Positions 25,057 to 34,600 of a stretch of 64,000 nt of DNA are shown piece after piece. How positions within the stretch are numbered: the first letter of the stretch is position 1; each line of letters starts with the position of its first letter. The notes beneath the pieces were generated by a model, which did no database searches, was not told where the DNA came from, and was given only the letters and a program-made list of their open reading frames with translations. A program made the translations under genes and the position numbers. Source of the stretch: Bacillus sp. B1-b2 (lineage in GTDB: Bacteria > Bacillota > Bacilli > Bacillales > Cytobacillaceae); contig NZ_WEHU01000007.1 in the NCBI RefSeq assembly GCF_009183415.1, forward strand, positions 1 through 64,000. The letters are read 5' to 3'.

Positions 25057-25451
25057 TGTTTAAGAGTGTAATAACTTCTCTACCAATTACTAAATTTAAA
25101 ATTGATCATACCCGAATAGAGGAGAAAACAGAAGAAAATCTATTACAAAAAATTGCAAAAGATTATGAAAAGAAAACTGGAGTATCGATAACAAATGAGT
25201 ATACCCTCCATCTAGTGCATATAAATGACATTCTACAGTGGGAGGCTACTAAAGAGCTAATTGGTGCTTTTTTTACTCAAACGTTAACTAATGGTTGTGG
25301 AGATCCACTAAGGTATTTGACCATGTTATTGGTGACTGGTAGAGCCCAAAAAAATATTGTTATAATTGAATGCGATGAAATAGAAAAGATTAGAAAAATT
25401 GAAGATCAGAGTTTAACACAAGCAATTGATGCAGAGACAATTTACTTATAA
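25056..25451 (+). CDS. small protein of unknown function, coupled to 24469
   Basis: 131 residues starting inside the TAATG overlap with the preceding gene. It has a compact alpha/beta pattern (YTLHLVHINDILQWEATKEL, IGAFFTQTLTNGCGDPLRYL, NIVIIECDEIEKI) without membrane segments. The family is unrecognised. The tight overlap suggests a complex with the DUF6037-like protein. Confidence 0.5.
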   Translation: MFKSVITSLPITKFKIDHTRIEEKTEENLLQKIAKDYEKKTGVSITNEYTLHLVHINDILQWEATKELIGAFFTQTLTNGCGDPLRYLTMLLVTGRAQKNIVIIECDEIEKIRKIEDQSLTQAIDAETIYL

Positions 25452-25607
25452 AAAATATAAAATGTGAAGATATTATGTAATGTATCTCACATAATATATT
25501 ATAGAGTTTGATAAGTAATAAGATGGAGTGTTTAAAGGGGTATCAATACGCTAGTTTGCCCTACTTTTGTACTTTAATTAAGAATGATTTAAGGTGGTTC
25601 CTAAATT

Positions 25608-27290
25608 ATGTTTTATAAAAATTTAAATTTATTTGGAATTCTTACATTTGAATCCAATAATTATAATAAAATACTTAAAGCAATAAAAGATTCCAAAGCT
25701 TATATTTCATTCGTAGAATCTAGTAAGGATAAAGGTACTCTGAATAAAAGGTATGAAAATTATGTTATGTTAAAACAGGCAGCTTATACTTTTAATGCAC
25801 CTAAACGTAATAAGGATTCGAATACAACGAGTATCTATTCGTTGTTAACACCCCAGAGTATTTCAACTGAAATGATAGATAAATTTCTCAATGAACATGG
25901 AATGAACGATGACTTTGAGTATGAATATGGAATTGAACATTCTCAAGAGTCTGTGTATACAGCTACTCATAAAGTGATTCCGATTGAATATAGTACGTTT
26001 CATTTAGCTGTGGATCTTGATAATCATTATGAACAACTTAATCGACGGTATTTAAACGACACTTTTTTATTTAATAACTATCAAAGATTTTTTTTAATTC
26101 CCTTTTTAGGAAAATATGAAAACAAGTATGTTAAGCCGGTTGTAATTGTGAATGTATATGATGTCGGTATAATCACCATTCAACTTTCAATTGCTATTTC
26201 TAAAGGGAAAATTGAAATTACAAACAAAGAACCTAATTCCATTCAGTTAACAGATGTAGAGTTTTATCAGGAAAAAAATAATTTCTCGAAAAAGGATTAT
26301 TGGAAAAGAAAGAAAGTTGATAGTGTTACAATTTATCAAATCATGGATTACTATTTCGATTTGCTGCAGTTAATTTGTAAGAAACAAGAACTAGTCCCTC
26401 AATCGCAAAAACAAATCGCATGGGTTTTAGGAGATTTTGAACCAAATAAAAGATCGTTGCATAAAGAATTTGTCGACAAAAATAAAGGTTTATATGTTTC
26501 CTATTTGACAAACGCACAAAAGGATATCATAGAGCGTATGCCAGATGAGTATTTAGATGAATACTTAAATAAAACAATAATTAATAAATATAACACTATG
26601 CATTTTTATTGTTCTGATGCTATTTCATTACTTAGTTTTTCTCACTCTGCTTTTCATAAGGAAGCAGTTGCAGCTTTAAAGGAAAATGAAAAAGAATTAA
26701 AAAAGGAAAAAGTATACGATCAAGCATTAAGTGAAAGCTATATTCAATATTCTATGTTTTATATGTCTGAGTTTCTAAGATTCTACGAATTAACATTTAT
26801 TAAGAGGTTCTATGCTTTAAAATTATTAAATAGCTTATCTAGTAGTTCGTTTAATTCATTAAAAGAGTATAACTCTAATCGGAAAGAATTTAATGCTCTA
26901 AAAAGAAATTATGATGAACAACTTCTTTTTAAAACCTATGGAAGCCCAATGGAGTTGTACATTAATATACTAGAAAAGTCTGGGACGGATAAAATAGTAG
27001 ATAAAGTTGAGAAACTTTTTACTAGTGCACGAGAAGATATTAGTAGTGCACGAGAATTTGCAATAAAACAATCGGAAACCTATATACTTATTATATCTTC
27101 AATTCTAACTGTCTTATTAGGTTACAGAGGAATTCAGTACTTAGTAGAGGGGTTATTGTTTAATTTGCCATTTAAGGTTGGGGAGATAATTGCTTTGCAT
27201 CCCTTTAGATGGACAGTTTCTCTTTGGTTAATACTCTGTTTTAGTATGTTAATCTTAAATCTTATTAGATTTAAAGCGATTAAAAAATAA
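25608..27290 (+). CDS. large protein with two C-terminal membrane helices
   Basis: 560 residues, with AAGGTGG before ATG 25608. The first 460 residues are soluble with alternating strands and helices. After a short coiled coil (VDKVEKLFTSAREDISSARE) come two membrane segments at the end: YILIISSILTVLLGYRGIQY and TVSLWLILCFSMLILNLIRF. This arrangement, a cytoplasmic sensor with a C-terminal CorA-like helical pair, is seen in membrane effectors of defence systems, but no known effector motif is visible. It is the last gene of the cassette and ends just inside the right core-like site at 27293. Confidence 0.5.
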   Translation: MFYKNLNLFGILTFESNNYNKILKAIKDSKAYISFVESSKDKGTLNKRYENYVMLKQAAYTFNAPKRNKDSNTTSIYSLLTPQSISTEMIDKFLNEHGMNDDFEYEYGIEHSQESVYTATHKVIPIEYSTFHLAVDLDNHYEQLNRRYLNDTFLFNNYQRFFLIPFLGKYENKYVKPVVIVNVYDVGIITIQLSIAISKGKIEITNKEPNSIQLTDVEFYQEKNNFSKKDYWKRKKVDSVTIYQIMDYYFDLLQLICKKQELVPQSQKQIAWVLGDFEPNKRSLHKEFVDKNKGLYVSYLTNAQKDIIERMPDEYLDEYLNKTIINKYNTMHFYCSDAISLLSFSHSAFHKEAVAALKENEKELKKEKVYDQALSESYIQYSMFYMSEFLRFYELTFIKRFYALKLLNSLSSSSFNSLKEYNSNRKEFNALKRNYDEQLLFKTYGSPMELYINILEKSGTDKIVDKVEKLFTSAREDISSAREFAIKQSETYILIISSILTVLLGYRGIQYLVEGLLFNLPFKVGEIIALHPFRWTVSLWLILCFSMLILNLIRFKAIKK

Positions 27291-27292
27291 TA

Positions 27293-27318
27293 TTTCGTAA
27301 TTATTGTATTATACGAAT
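27293..27318. repeat. 26-bp Xer/dif-like core site, right copy (inverted)
   Basis: On the minus strand this reads ATTCGTATAA (27318-27309), spacer TACAAT, then AATTACGAAA, equal to the left site 21396-21421 at 22 of 26 positions and in opposite orientation. It starts 3 bases after the stop codon of the 25608 gene. See the left copy for the alternative operator reading. Confidence 0.45.
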
Positions 27319-27578
27319 GTTTGTTCTATTCGGTTATATAAAATATATTTGTTATTTATGGAATATATTATTTAATAAATATTCCTAATTTCACCTTATA
27401 ATATTAATTTGTCCTTTTATTTAAATAAAGAGCCCGTTAATGCAATAAGGAAATTTATTTTCTTCCTACCAATGTACTTGAAGTTAATTACCATTTGGAT
27501 CATAAAAGTGGAAATATGAATGACCGTTATCTTCTTGTATAACCTCAACTTTACCTTATTACAACTTTTTGTTAGATA

Positions 27579-27612
27579 AAATGGCAGCATGGCTTTATTC
27601 ATGCTGCCATTT
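27579..27612. terminator. palindromic terminator; rest of 27291-27802 has no gene
   Basis: AAATGGCAGCAT (27579-27590) pairs perfectly with ATGCTGCCATTT (27601-27612) over a 10-base loop. It could stop transcription from both sides. The 512-base gap around it contains the right core-like site at its left end and otherwise AT-rich DNA with short degenerate coding-like scraps (27660-27760), but no gene I can support. Confidence 0.7.
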
Positions 27613-27802
27613 ATCGTATTAGTTACTTTATTATTCGATTTACAATTACTTCATAAGAGAATCGAGAACATCAAATTTCTGACCTGGGCGACTTAGATTT
27701 TTACAATAACACCCTGGTTTGGCAAATATGGACAGTAGATATTGCTATTCGGTTTTTTTGTTTAAATATAATTTTTAGTGTAAGTGTTGACCATAAATTA
27801 TG

Positions 27803-28456
27803 TTAGAGTTTTATCAATAAATCATCTAGGTTACCATTATAGGATTGGTTTTCTATAGAATTAACTAGAAGAGTGGCATTTGTATGAACTGCATATAAGT
27901 ATCTAAATATATCTCCTGCCATACATTCCATTGAAAGGGTATCATTTAGTAAATAAGCATCAATATATGGATTCCTTTTAAGCTCTTGTGCTTTGACTCT
28001 ATGATTTCCATCGATAACAATTACAGTATTATGAGGATCATATGCAACGATAAATATTGGATTAACTTTTGTGAAATTGATGCAAGATTGTACTTTTAAA
28101 GGGTTTAATTGTGTTAGTCCATCAAGTAAATATTTTACTGGTACAGCCTCTGGTTTTAGCTTATTCCTTTTTATTATTTTGGTAGCTAATTCAATATCCC
28201 AATACAAACTAAAAAAATCTTCATCATCGAAATAAAATTCACGATGATAAAACTGTTTCATACCAAATCTTGAAAAATTGGGAACTGGCGCATTTTTCAA
28301 TTTTTTATATAAATCCTCCATTAAATTCAAATGCCTAATCTCAATAGAGTCACTATATTCTATAAAAAAGTCACTGAAAAAATTATCAAGCCTATGAAAA
28401 TTAATCTGTTTAAATTTATTTAATAATTCTAAATCTGTTAGTAGTTCCTGATTCAT
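27803..28456 (-). CDS. ParB/sulfiredoxin-fold-like protein
   Basis: 217 residues, with GAGGGT before ATG 28456. Near residues 120-160 it has a strand-loop pattern (FIVAYDPHNTVIVIDGNHRV then KAQELKRNPYIDAYLL). The IDGNHRV element is the GxxR/H signature of the ParB N-terminal (Srx-like) nucleotide-binding domain. The N-terminus is helical. No HTH DNA-binding domain follows, so it is not a typical partition ParB. Single-domain ParB-like proteins occur in phage and defence contexts. It is transcribed in the same direction as the Gabija-like pair upstream but 740 bases away. Confidence 0.5.
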   Translation of the reverse strand: MNQELLTDLELLNKFKQINFHRLDNFFSDFFIEYSDSIEIRHLNLMEDLYKKLKNAPVPNFSRFGMKQFYHREFYFDDEDFFSLYWDIELATKIIKRNKLKPEAVPVKYLLDGLTQLNPLKVQSCINFTKVNPIFIVAYDPHNTVIVIDGNHRVKAQELKRNPYIDAYLLNDTLSMECMAGDIFRYLYAVHTNATLLVNSIENQSYNGNLDDLLIKL

Positions 28457-29195
28457 AATTAACCCTCAAATCTATTACCAATATTTTATGTATTTCTTTC
28501 TCTTTCAATATAAATTTATACTTATTTAAATTTAATAAATCTTCTTATATTTATATCATATTTTTGTTCTAGAAGTTTAGTAACAATTGGAAAAAACAAG
28601 AGCAAGGTTAATTATTAGCTTTAATCAATCTGTGGCCATTTTTAATTTTGGGGAAGGGGAATATCCTATATCTCTTCTGAAAACCTGATTACCTCAAAAA
28701 AAGGAGTCGCAGATAATCAGCTTCTTTTATGTATTAGAATTATTTGTATATAGAAGTTAATCGAAGGATAATATTATCTTAACTTCCTAATGACGCCGTT
28801 ATTAGTGAAACTTGTTGAAGAATACCTGTAGCAAGAAGATTTCCTGTCATAAAGACTAAAATTAAAATAATATAGAGAATATAAGGACTCATTCATATTA
28901 GATAAATATAAGTACGAGCCTTATATTCAACAATCGCCCCCCCTTTTATCTATTATTAGCAAGGGTTTCACTTATTACAGGGTTGCTTGCTGCCCCTTTT
29001 CTTCCATAAGCTAGTTTGGCCCTATTGCAGTTGAGGGAATTGAAGGGCTATCCTTTTTATAAAGTGAAGATCTCTGCTCTTCTATTTTACAATATACAAC
29101 ATCTTTTATTTTTTATTACCTCTTTTAACAAGCCTCTCATTATCTATCTTTAAGCATAATTACTTCCATATAACATTATAATTAACTACCTTTTA
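28457..29195. other. 739-base region without an intact gene
   Basis: AT-rich left part. On the minus strand there are two coding-like scraps. About 28929-29028 reads LAYGRKGAASNPVISETLAN, ended by a stop. A 37-codon frame, 28892 down to 28779, begins MSPYILYIILILVFMTGNLL and could encode a hydrophobic peptide, but it has no ribosome binding site. A C7-8 run near 28936-28942 separates them. These look like decayed genes, and I cannot name them. Confidence 0.3.
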
Positions 29196-30878
29196 TCATG
29201 TTATTAATGTACTTTTTTCTCTTAGTTGAATTACTTCAAAACCTAAAGTTACAAGCTTCATCCTATTTTCATCACTGATAGCTTCCATTTTAATTATTAA
29301 CCTGTTTTGAGCTCTACTCAACGCAACATAGTAAACCCTATGTGATTCTTTATTCATATCCGGTTTAATAAGAAAATCAATTTCTTTGCCATCACCCTTT
29401 GAAGGTAGACTTACACAAACTGTCTCATATTCTTCACCTTTAGATTGATGAATAGTTTTAAAATTGATCAATCCATTTTCTATAATCTTTATTTGCGAGA
29501 CTAGCTGTATATAAGTTAATTTATCATATAAAGCCTTTACTTTACCTCTAGTAATTTTCCCTGTTACGTCATAATGACCAACTATATAATTATTGTGAAG
29601 ATCGGTAATACTTTCATTTTGGATAACTTCATAATCATTTATAAGTCTCCTTAAGTTTTCTAAAGCTTCCTTTTCAGTAAACCCAATTGTCTTCCGATAG
29701 GCCTGTTTCATATATTTTAATGCATTCTTTATATCAAGATTTTTAGCTAGTTCTAAAGCTTGAACTAAATAATATATTCTCCAACTTCTATCTCCATCTG
29801 AATCATCTACCAAAATATTCACATTGGGTTGATTGGTATTTTTATACGATAAAAACATAACCTGCCCTAAATTATCTTTTAAATAAGAGTCTGCTTCTGA
29901 ACTATCTCCAACTAGAATCATCGGTGCTGGACCATCTAAGTTAGTAGGGGAATATTGCTTAAAATCCACTGATTCTCTCATATGGTTTAATACATTAATA
30001 ATTTGATTTGTAGATCGTCGATTTCCAGACAAAATATAAACTTTCATTTCATTTAAAGAAAATTCTCTGAATAAATCCACATTAGCTCCTTGAAAGGAAT
30101 ATATAGATTGACATATATCACCAATAATCCCAATACAAGTTTCCTTTTCACCAATCATTTTTAAAATTTCTGTTTGGATTGGACTAGTATCTTGAAATTC
30201 ATCAATCAAAATATAAGGAAATCTAGCTCTTATAATTTCTATGACTTCTGGTTTTTCTTTAAGAATACGATAGGTGAAATAAAGGACATCGTCGTGGCTT
30301 ATTTTACCCTCCGTCCAATATAATTGTTTATAAAGCATATACGATTGTTTCTTAATTGAATAGCTTCCAATTCGTCCATCATTAAATTTTATAAACTTAA
30401 GTACTGGTTCCCCAGCTTCTAAAATCCATTTTAGTTTCCCTAATGCTTCTACTAAAGATTTATCATCAGCAAAATGTAACTGCTGACTCCTTGTTTTAAA
30501 ATCTCTTAACTGACTTTTTCTTAGCTTAATTTCCTCGTGCCCATCCATTTTTTCTAAAGGAATTAAAGGATCATTTAAAACCCAAATATATGGCTTTACA
30601 ATAAATTTATAACAAAAACTATGAATTGTGGAAACTTCTGTAGAATTTGTACAACCTTGCAATCTTTGAATTAGAGTATTCACCGCTGTATTGGTATAAG
30701 TGATACAAGCAATTTGTCTGGATTTCTTTAGTTTATGTGACTTTTTGAGAATATTTCTAATATGATTTGTCAAAAAAGTAGTTTTCCCTGCACCTGGACC
30801 TGCATAGAGTTTAAAATTCTGGTCAATAGGAATTTCACTTAAGCTATTTTCCAATTCAATTGCTACTGAGATATCCAT
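29196..30878 (-). CDS. gajB: Gabija-type UvrD/Rep-like helicase
   Basis: 560 residues. The motifs of a superfamily 1 helicase are present in order: Walker A GPGAGKTTF (about residues 27-35), IACITYTNTAV (Ia), ILIDEFQDTSPIQ (Walker B/II), CIGIIGDICQSIYSFQGAN (III), LSGNRRST (IV), TIHQSKGEEYETV (V) and YVALSRAQNRLII (VI). It starts inside the upstream OLD-type gene (16-base overlap). An OLD/TOPRIM ATPase followed by a UvrD-like protein defines Gabija. In that system the helicase-like subunit senses DNA ends and activates the nuclease. It is somewhat longer than the roughly 490-residue GajB I remember. Confidence 0.75.
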   Translation of the reverse strand: MDISVAIELENSLSEIPIDQNFKLYAGPGAGKTTFLTNHIRNILKKSHKLKKSRQIACITYTNTAVNTLIQRLQGCTNSTEVSTIHSFCYKFIVKPYIWVLNDPLIPLEKMDGHEEIKLRKSQLRDFKTRSQQLHFADDKSLVEALGKLKWILEAGEPVLKFIKFNDGRIGSYSIKKQSYMLYKQLYWTEGKISHDDVLYFTYRILKEKPEVIEIIRARFPYILIDEFQDTSPIQTEILKMIGEKETCIGIIGDICQSIYSFQGANVDLFREFSLNEMKVYILSGNRRSTNQIINVLNHMRESVDFKQYSPTNLDGPAPMILVGDSSEADSYLKDNLGQVMFLSYKNTNQPNVNILVDDSDGDRSWRIYYLVQALELAKNLDIKNALKYMKQAYRKTIGFTEKEALENLRRLINDYEVIQNESITDLHNNYIVGHYDVTGKITRGKVKALYDKLTYIQLVSQIKIIENGLINFKTIHQSKGEEYETVCVSLPSKGDGKEIDFLIKPDMNKESHRVYYVALSRAQNRLIIKMEAISDENRMKLVTLGFEVIQLREKSTLIT

Positions 30879-33010
30879 TTTATCGCCTCTCTTATATAAT
30901 CTGGGGGACTAATTAAGTTTTCCTCATCATTACTAATTAAGTAAGCCATTTCTTGTGCTGCTTCCCCTTTTTTAACAGATAAAAGAAATCTACTTGCAAG
31001 TAATGCAATTCTATTTTCCTTAGAATCTTTCAAAACTCCATTTTCTACCGATTCTAATAGTTCCGTTTTAAATTTTGATTTTCTAATCCTACTTATCATT
31101 TCTTCTAAAGCTTCTTCTCGGTCAACCATTTTAAATAATTCTTTCAACTCATTACTATTAGAGATTGAACTTGTTACTAAGATATCATTGGTATAATTTG
31201 TTCTGATCATTTCATATTCAAAAGTAGAGCTCAAACCAATTGGTTGTGTATATACTCTTATGTTAGATGAATAGCTTTCTCTGTTACTGATAAGGTGATT
31301 CGATGTTTCTTTGTAATCATATAATTCATTATTTATACTAAAAAAAATAGGATGACATTTTTCCCAATTGCTTGAATCATCTTCTGTAGTGTCATAATTA
31401 GCATTTGCTTCTGCTGATGTTCCTTCAATTATTTTCTTTCTCACCGGGTCTAAATCCGTAATACAAGCAATTTTTTTATTAATTGCATAAGGAGATTTAA
31501 TAGTATTAAATAATTTTAAGAAATGATCAAAATATCTGCCACCAATATTTAAAACTGTTGTATGGCTATCTTCCAAAGATAACCCTAGTTTACTAGCAAA
31601 CTCTGGTATAACTAGTTGTTCTGCAATTCCCTCAACTAGTATAATATTTTTTGCGAAAAATAGATCCGCCTTAGTTACATCCAAAAATCTTTTTACATAA
31701 TCTCTAGACTTCTGATCTTCTTCAGAATAGGTATTACCTTCTTTAGTTTCAAAAACTTTATATGGGTAAGCCGGCCTTATAACTTCTATAGGTTTTTCGT
31801 TTCCAATGTTAACTTTTAATTTTTGCATAATTATTATATCTTCTAAGTCAACAGCGGCTGTTATATTAGGAGAATGAGAAGTAATAAATATCTGTCTTAC
31901 TTCAGATTCTTTATTTCTTTTTAGAAATTGTAAAAACTTGTATTGCATACTAGGGTGTAAATGAGCCTCTGGCTCTTCAATTGCTAAAATTGAAAATACT
32001 TTAGAATTAGATCCTAGATACTCTCCAGAAGAGTCCTTTTGCATTTTGGAAAGCAATAAAGAGATAAAGATTAAATTGTTATATCCTAAACCATTGCTTG
32101 TTGCGGGTAACTTAACACCCGTTTCCTTTTCTACAATTAATCTTAAAGCCGAATATAATTCATTATCGAGAATTTCACCTTCAAAAACGGGTTTCGAATT
32201 GTCTATACCTGCACCCGTATTTTTTACATACTTCAGAATTTGTTCTTCACCTTGAGTCATTCTATCTTTTAATGACTTTATTAATTTCTTTGATTCTTGA
32301 GCAAAACTATCTTTTTTTTGTTGAATTTTATCAAGCTTTTCTTGGATTTCTAAATTTACATCATTTTTAATTTCATAGTCCATATAAAAATCTATTACTT
32401 CTTTTAATAACATATTGTTACCTTTAAATAAATCCCTTTCAACATCCCTTATTGCACTAAGAAATTGAAAGTCGAATCTAGATAGTTCTGAGAAATTAAC
32501 CTGATTTTTTAAATCTGCATTTCCCACATATGTTTTGCTAACATATTTCTTTAAAAAATGTTGCTCGATTACTTTCCAGTAAACATTTATATCAGTACTA
32601 GATATTTCATTCATTAATTTTCTGTATGTATCTACATCATTATCAGGTAAGAAAAAATTGAATGTTATAGTAGCTTCATATGGAGTACCTATACTTGTCA
32701 GCCAGTTAGAAACTGCAACCAATTCATCCGAGTACGATTCTTCATTATCTGATTCCATTAATTTCGCGGATATAGAGATATTGGGAGGATTAGATTTTAA
32801 TTTATCTAATGCTAAATTGTGATTAAAATCATTAATATTTAGTTTTCTAGAGGATTTACTGTCAAACAAGATTTCTAAAGCTTTAATTATTGTAGTCTTC
32901 CCTGCGTTATTTTGACCAATTATCACGTTAATCCCTTCTTTAAATTCAATAACAGTTGGTTCACTAGTAAATCCTCTAAAATTAGTAACTTTTAATTCTG
33001 ATATAAACAT
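30863..33010 (-). CDS. gajA: Gabija-type OLD-family ATPase/TOPRIM nuclease
   Basis: 715 residues. The N-terminal ABC-type ATPase has Walker A (INVIIGQNNAGKTTIIKALE, about residues 28-47), an inserted helical region, then Walker B (SILAIEEPEAHLHPSMQYKF) and the HSPNI box (IFITSHSPNITAA). A TOPRIM domain follows: LVEGIAEQLVIP (catalytic Glu, about 457) and ACITDLDPVRKK (the Asp-x-Asp pair, about 518). GajA nicks DNA when nucleotide levels drop in infected cells. The family context and the partner gene support Gabija. It is longer than typical GajA (about 580), so a stand-alone class 2 OLD system is an alternative. Confidence 0.75.
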   Translation of the reverse strand: MFISELKVTNFRGFTSEPTVIEFKEGINVIIGQNNAGKTTIIKALEILFDSKSSRKLNINDFNHNLALDKLKSNPPNISISAKLMESDNEESYSDELVAVSNWLTSIGTPYEATITFNFFLPDNDVDTYRKLMNEISSTDINVYWKVIEQHFLKKYVSKTYVGNADLKNQVNFSELSRFDFQFLSAIRDVERDLFKGNNMLLKEVIDFYMDYEIKNDVNLEIQEKLDKIQQKKDSFAQESKKLIKSLKDRMTQGEEQILKYVKNTGAGIDNSKPVFEGEILDNELYSALRLIVEKETGVKLPATSNGLGYNNLIFISLLLSKMQKDSSGEYLGSNSKVFSILAIEEPEAHLHPSMQYKFLQFLKRNKESEVRQIFITSHSPNITAAVDLEDIIIMQKLKVNIGNEKPIEVIRPAYPYKVFETKEGNTYSEEDQKSRDYVKRFLDVTKADLFFAKNIILVEGIAEQLVIPEFASKLGLSLEDSHTTVLNIGGRYFDHFLKLFNTIKSPYAINKKIACITDLDPVRKKIIEGTSAEANANYDTTEDDSSNWEKCHPIFFSINNELYDYKETSNHLISNRESYSSNIRVYTQPIGLSSTFEYEMIRTNYTNDILVTSSISNSNELKELFKMVDREEALEEMISRIRKSKFKTELLESVENGVLKDSKENRIALLASRFLLSVKKGEAAQEMAYLISNDEENLISPPDYIREAIKWISQ

Positions 33011-33222
33011 TAAAGTACTCCTTAATAGTTAAATTTTGTAATTCTATTTAATTATTTATATATTAACATATATTAATTTACAATATTCGAACATTTCCTT
33101 TATTCTTATTCCTCTATACGGCAACTAATCTACCATTTTGACATATGAATAAATACTTATCTCTGTTAAATACACAGTTTCAGGCAGTAATAAGCGTTAA
33201 TCCTTCTTAATTTGAATTATGA

Positions 33223-33272
33223 TATAATAAAGAAAACGTCTAATCCCTTATATACCAAGGTTTTAGACGTTT
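33223..33272 (+). promoter_or_regulatory. promoter with a hairpin at the transcript start, before the XerS-like gene
   Basis: TATAAT (33223-33228) is followed at the expected start point by AAACGTCTAA (33234-33243), which pairs perfectly with TTAGACGTTT (33263-33272) around a 19-base loop containing TATATACCAAGG. No T-run follows, so this may be an operator, a 5'-stabilising hairpin or a recombinase binding site rather than a terminator. The rest of the 33011-33341 gap holds the divergent promoter of the Gabija genes and is AT-rich. Confidence 0.5.
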
Positions 33273-33341
33273 ACCATTAGAAATTATTTAAGAGTTATTA
33301 TACATTATGTAAAGAAATGTTTTTATTTAGGGGTGATAGAA

Positions 33342-34448
33342 TTGGCTATAACAAAACAACATGAATATTATGAAAAGCGATTAGGGGAACTTCTAAAGGA
33401 AATGCCAGACTTTATAAATGAATATGTAGAAGCCAAAATGGATAATCGCTCCCCTCTTACCCTATTCAATTATGTTAGAGATTATAAGGAGTTTTTATCA
33501 TGGTTAATGGCTGATGAAAGGGTCAAATGGTCTAGTTTAAAAACATTTCCAGTAAGCTTGTTAGGATCTCTTCCCCTATCAGATGCACAAGATTACTTTA
33601 AATATGTCAGTCGAAAAAAGTACGAGAAAGCAAATGAATCTCATAAAATAAGTTCAAAAACGGTTAATAGGCATAAGTCCTCCCTTCGTTCGCTTTTCAA
33701 TTATTTAACGATTGAAGCAGAAGTTTTAGGAACACAAGGTGAACCATACTTTCATCGAAATGTAATGAAAAAAATTCCTATCAAGAAAGTTTCGGAAACT
33801 TTTAATGAAAGAGCACGAAAGATTTCGGAGAAAATCTTTATAGGAAATGAAGATCTCAATTTTTTGGAGTATATAAAAAATGAATATGAAAACACTCTTT
33901 CCCCTTCAGAATTAAAGTTCTTTAATCGTGACAAGGAACGAAATTTTGCTATCATTTCATTATTTTTGGGTAGCGGAATTAGAGTAAATGAACTGATAGA
34001 ATTACGCCTTAAAGATATCGATAGTAAAAATAACGAAATAAGTATTATTAGAAAAGGCGGTAAGAAAGATACTATTCCAGTTACTCCTTCTTCGATGTTA
34101 GATGTATTAGATTATCTATCTATAAGAAATGAAAGGTATAACGCAGGAAATGAGGAAAGTCAGTATTTATTTGTTAAACAATATAAGGGAGATACACTCC
34201 CTCTTACTGCACGTGCTGTTGAGAATATAGTTTATAAGTATACCAAATCATTTGATAAACGAATGGCCCCCCATAAATTAAGACATACTTACGCTACTAA
34301 TTTAGCAGAACAAACAGGAGGAGACATTCCGCTTATTATGAACCAATTGGGTCATACACAATCTGACATTTCCTTGCTTTATATCAATACATCTAGAGAA
34401 AAAGCTAAGCTTGCTGCAGAACGTCTTGATCAAAGGAGAAATAAATAA
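33342..34448 (+). CDS. XerS-like tyrosine recombinase
   Basis: About 368 residues from TTG 33342 (AGGGGTG just upstream; GTG 33333 is an alternative). An N-terminal core-binding domain (SPLTLFNYVRDYKEFLSWLM) is followed by the catalytic domain, with Arg in LGSGIRVNELIEL, a KGGKKDTIPV turn, HKLRHTYATNLAEQTGG, LGHTQSDISLLY and Tyr in LYINTSREKAK. The N-terminal sequence is close to my memory of single-subunit XerS recombinases that resolve chromosome dimers at dif in Firmicutes. Here it is on a mobile island and could resolve multimers or move modules at Xer-like sites such as those at 21396 and 27293. A strong terminator follows. Confidence 0.75.
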   Translation: MAITKQHEYYEKRLGELLKEMPDFINEYVEAKMDNRSPLTLFNYVRDYKEFLSWLMADERVKWSSLKTFPVSLLGSLPLSDAQDYFKYVSRKKYEKANESHKISSKTVNRHKSSLRSLFNYLTIEAEVLGTQGEPYFHRNVMKKIPIKKVSETFNERARKISEKIFIGNEDLNFLEYIKNEYENTLSPSELKFFNRDKERNFAIISLFLGSGIRVNELIELRLKDIDSKNNEISIIRKGGKKDTIPVTPSSMLDVLDYLSIRNERYNAGNEESQYLFVKQYKGDTLPLTARAVENIVYKYTKSFDKRMAPHKLRHTYATNLAEQTGGDIPLIMNQLGHTQSDISLLYINTSREKAKLAAERLDQRRNK

Positions 34449-34449
34449 C

Positions 34450-34486
34450 AAAGGGAGCATTAAAGTGATAACTTAATGCTCCCTTT
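34450..34486 (+). terminator. terminator of the recombinase gene
   Basis: Perfect 14-bp stem AAAGGGAGCATTAA (34450-34463) with TTAATGCTCCCTTT (34473-34486), starting 1 base after the stop codon. Confidence 0.85.
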
Positions 34487-34600
34487 GTTTAGAAATAATA
34501 AAGATGATTAAAAATAAAATAGCTGTTTAAAAAGTACAATAAAGTCACTTCGTGAACGTAACATCCATAAGTAATTTTTTTCGTTGTTACTTTGACTTAC

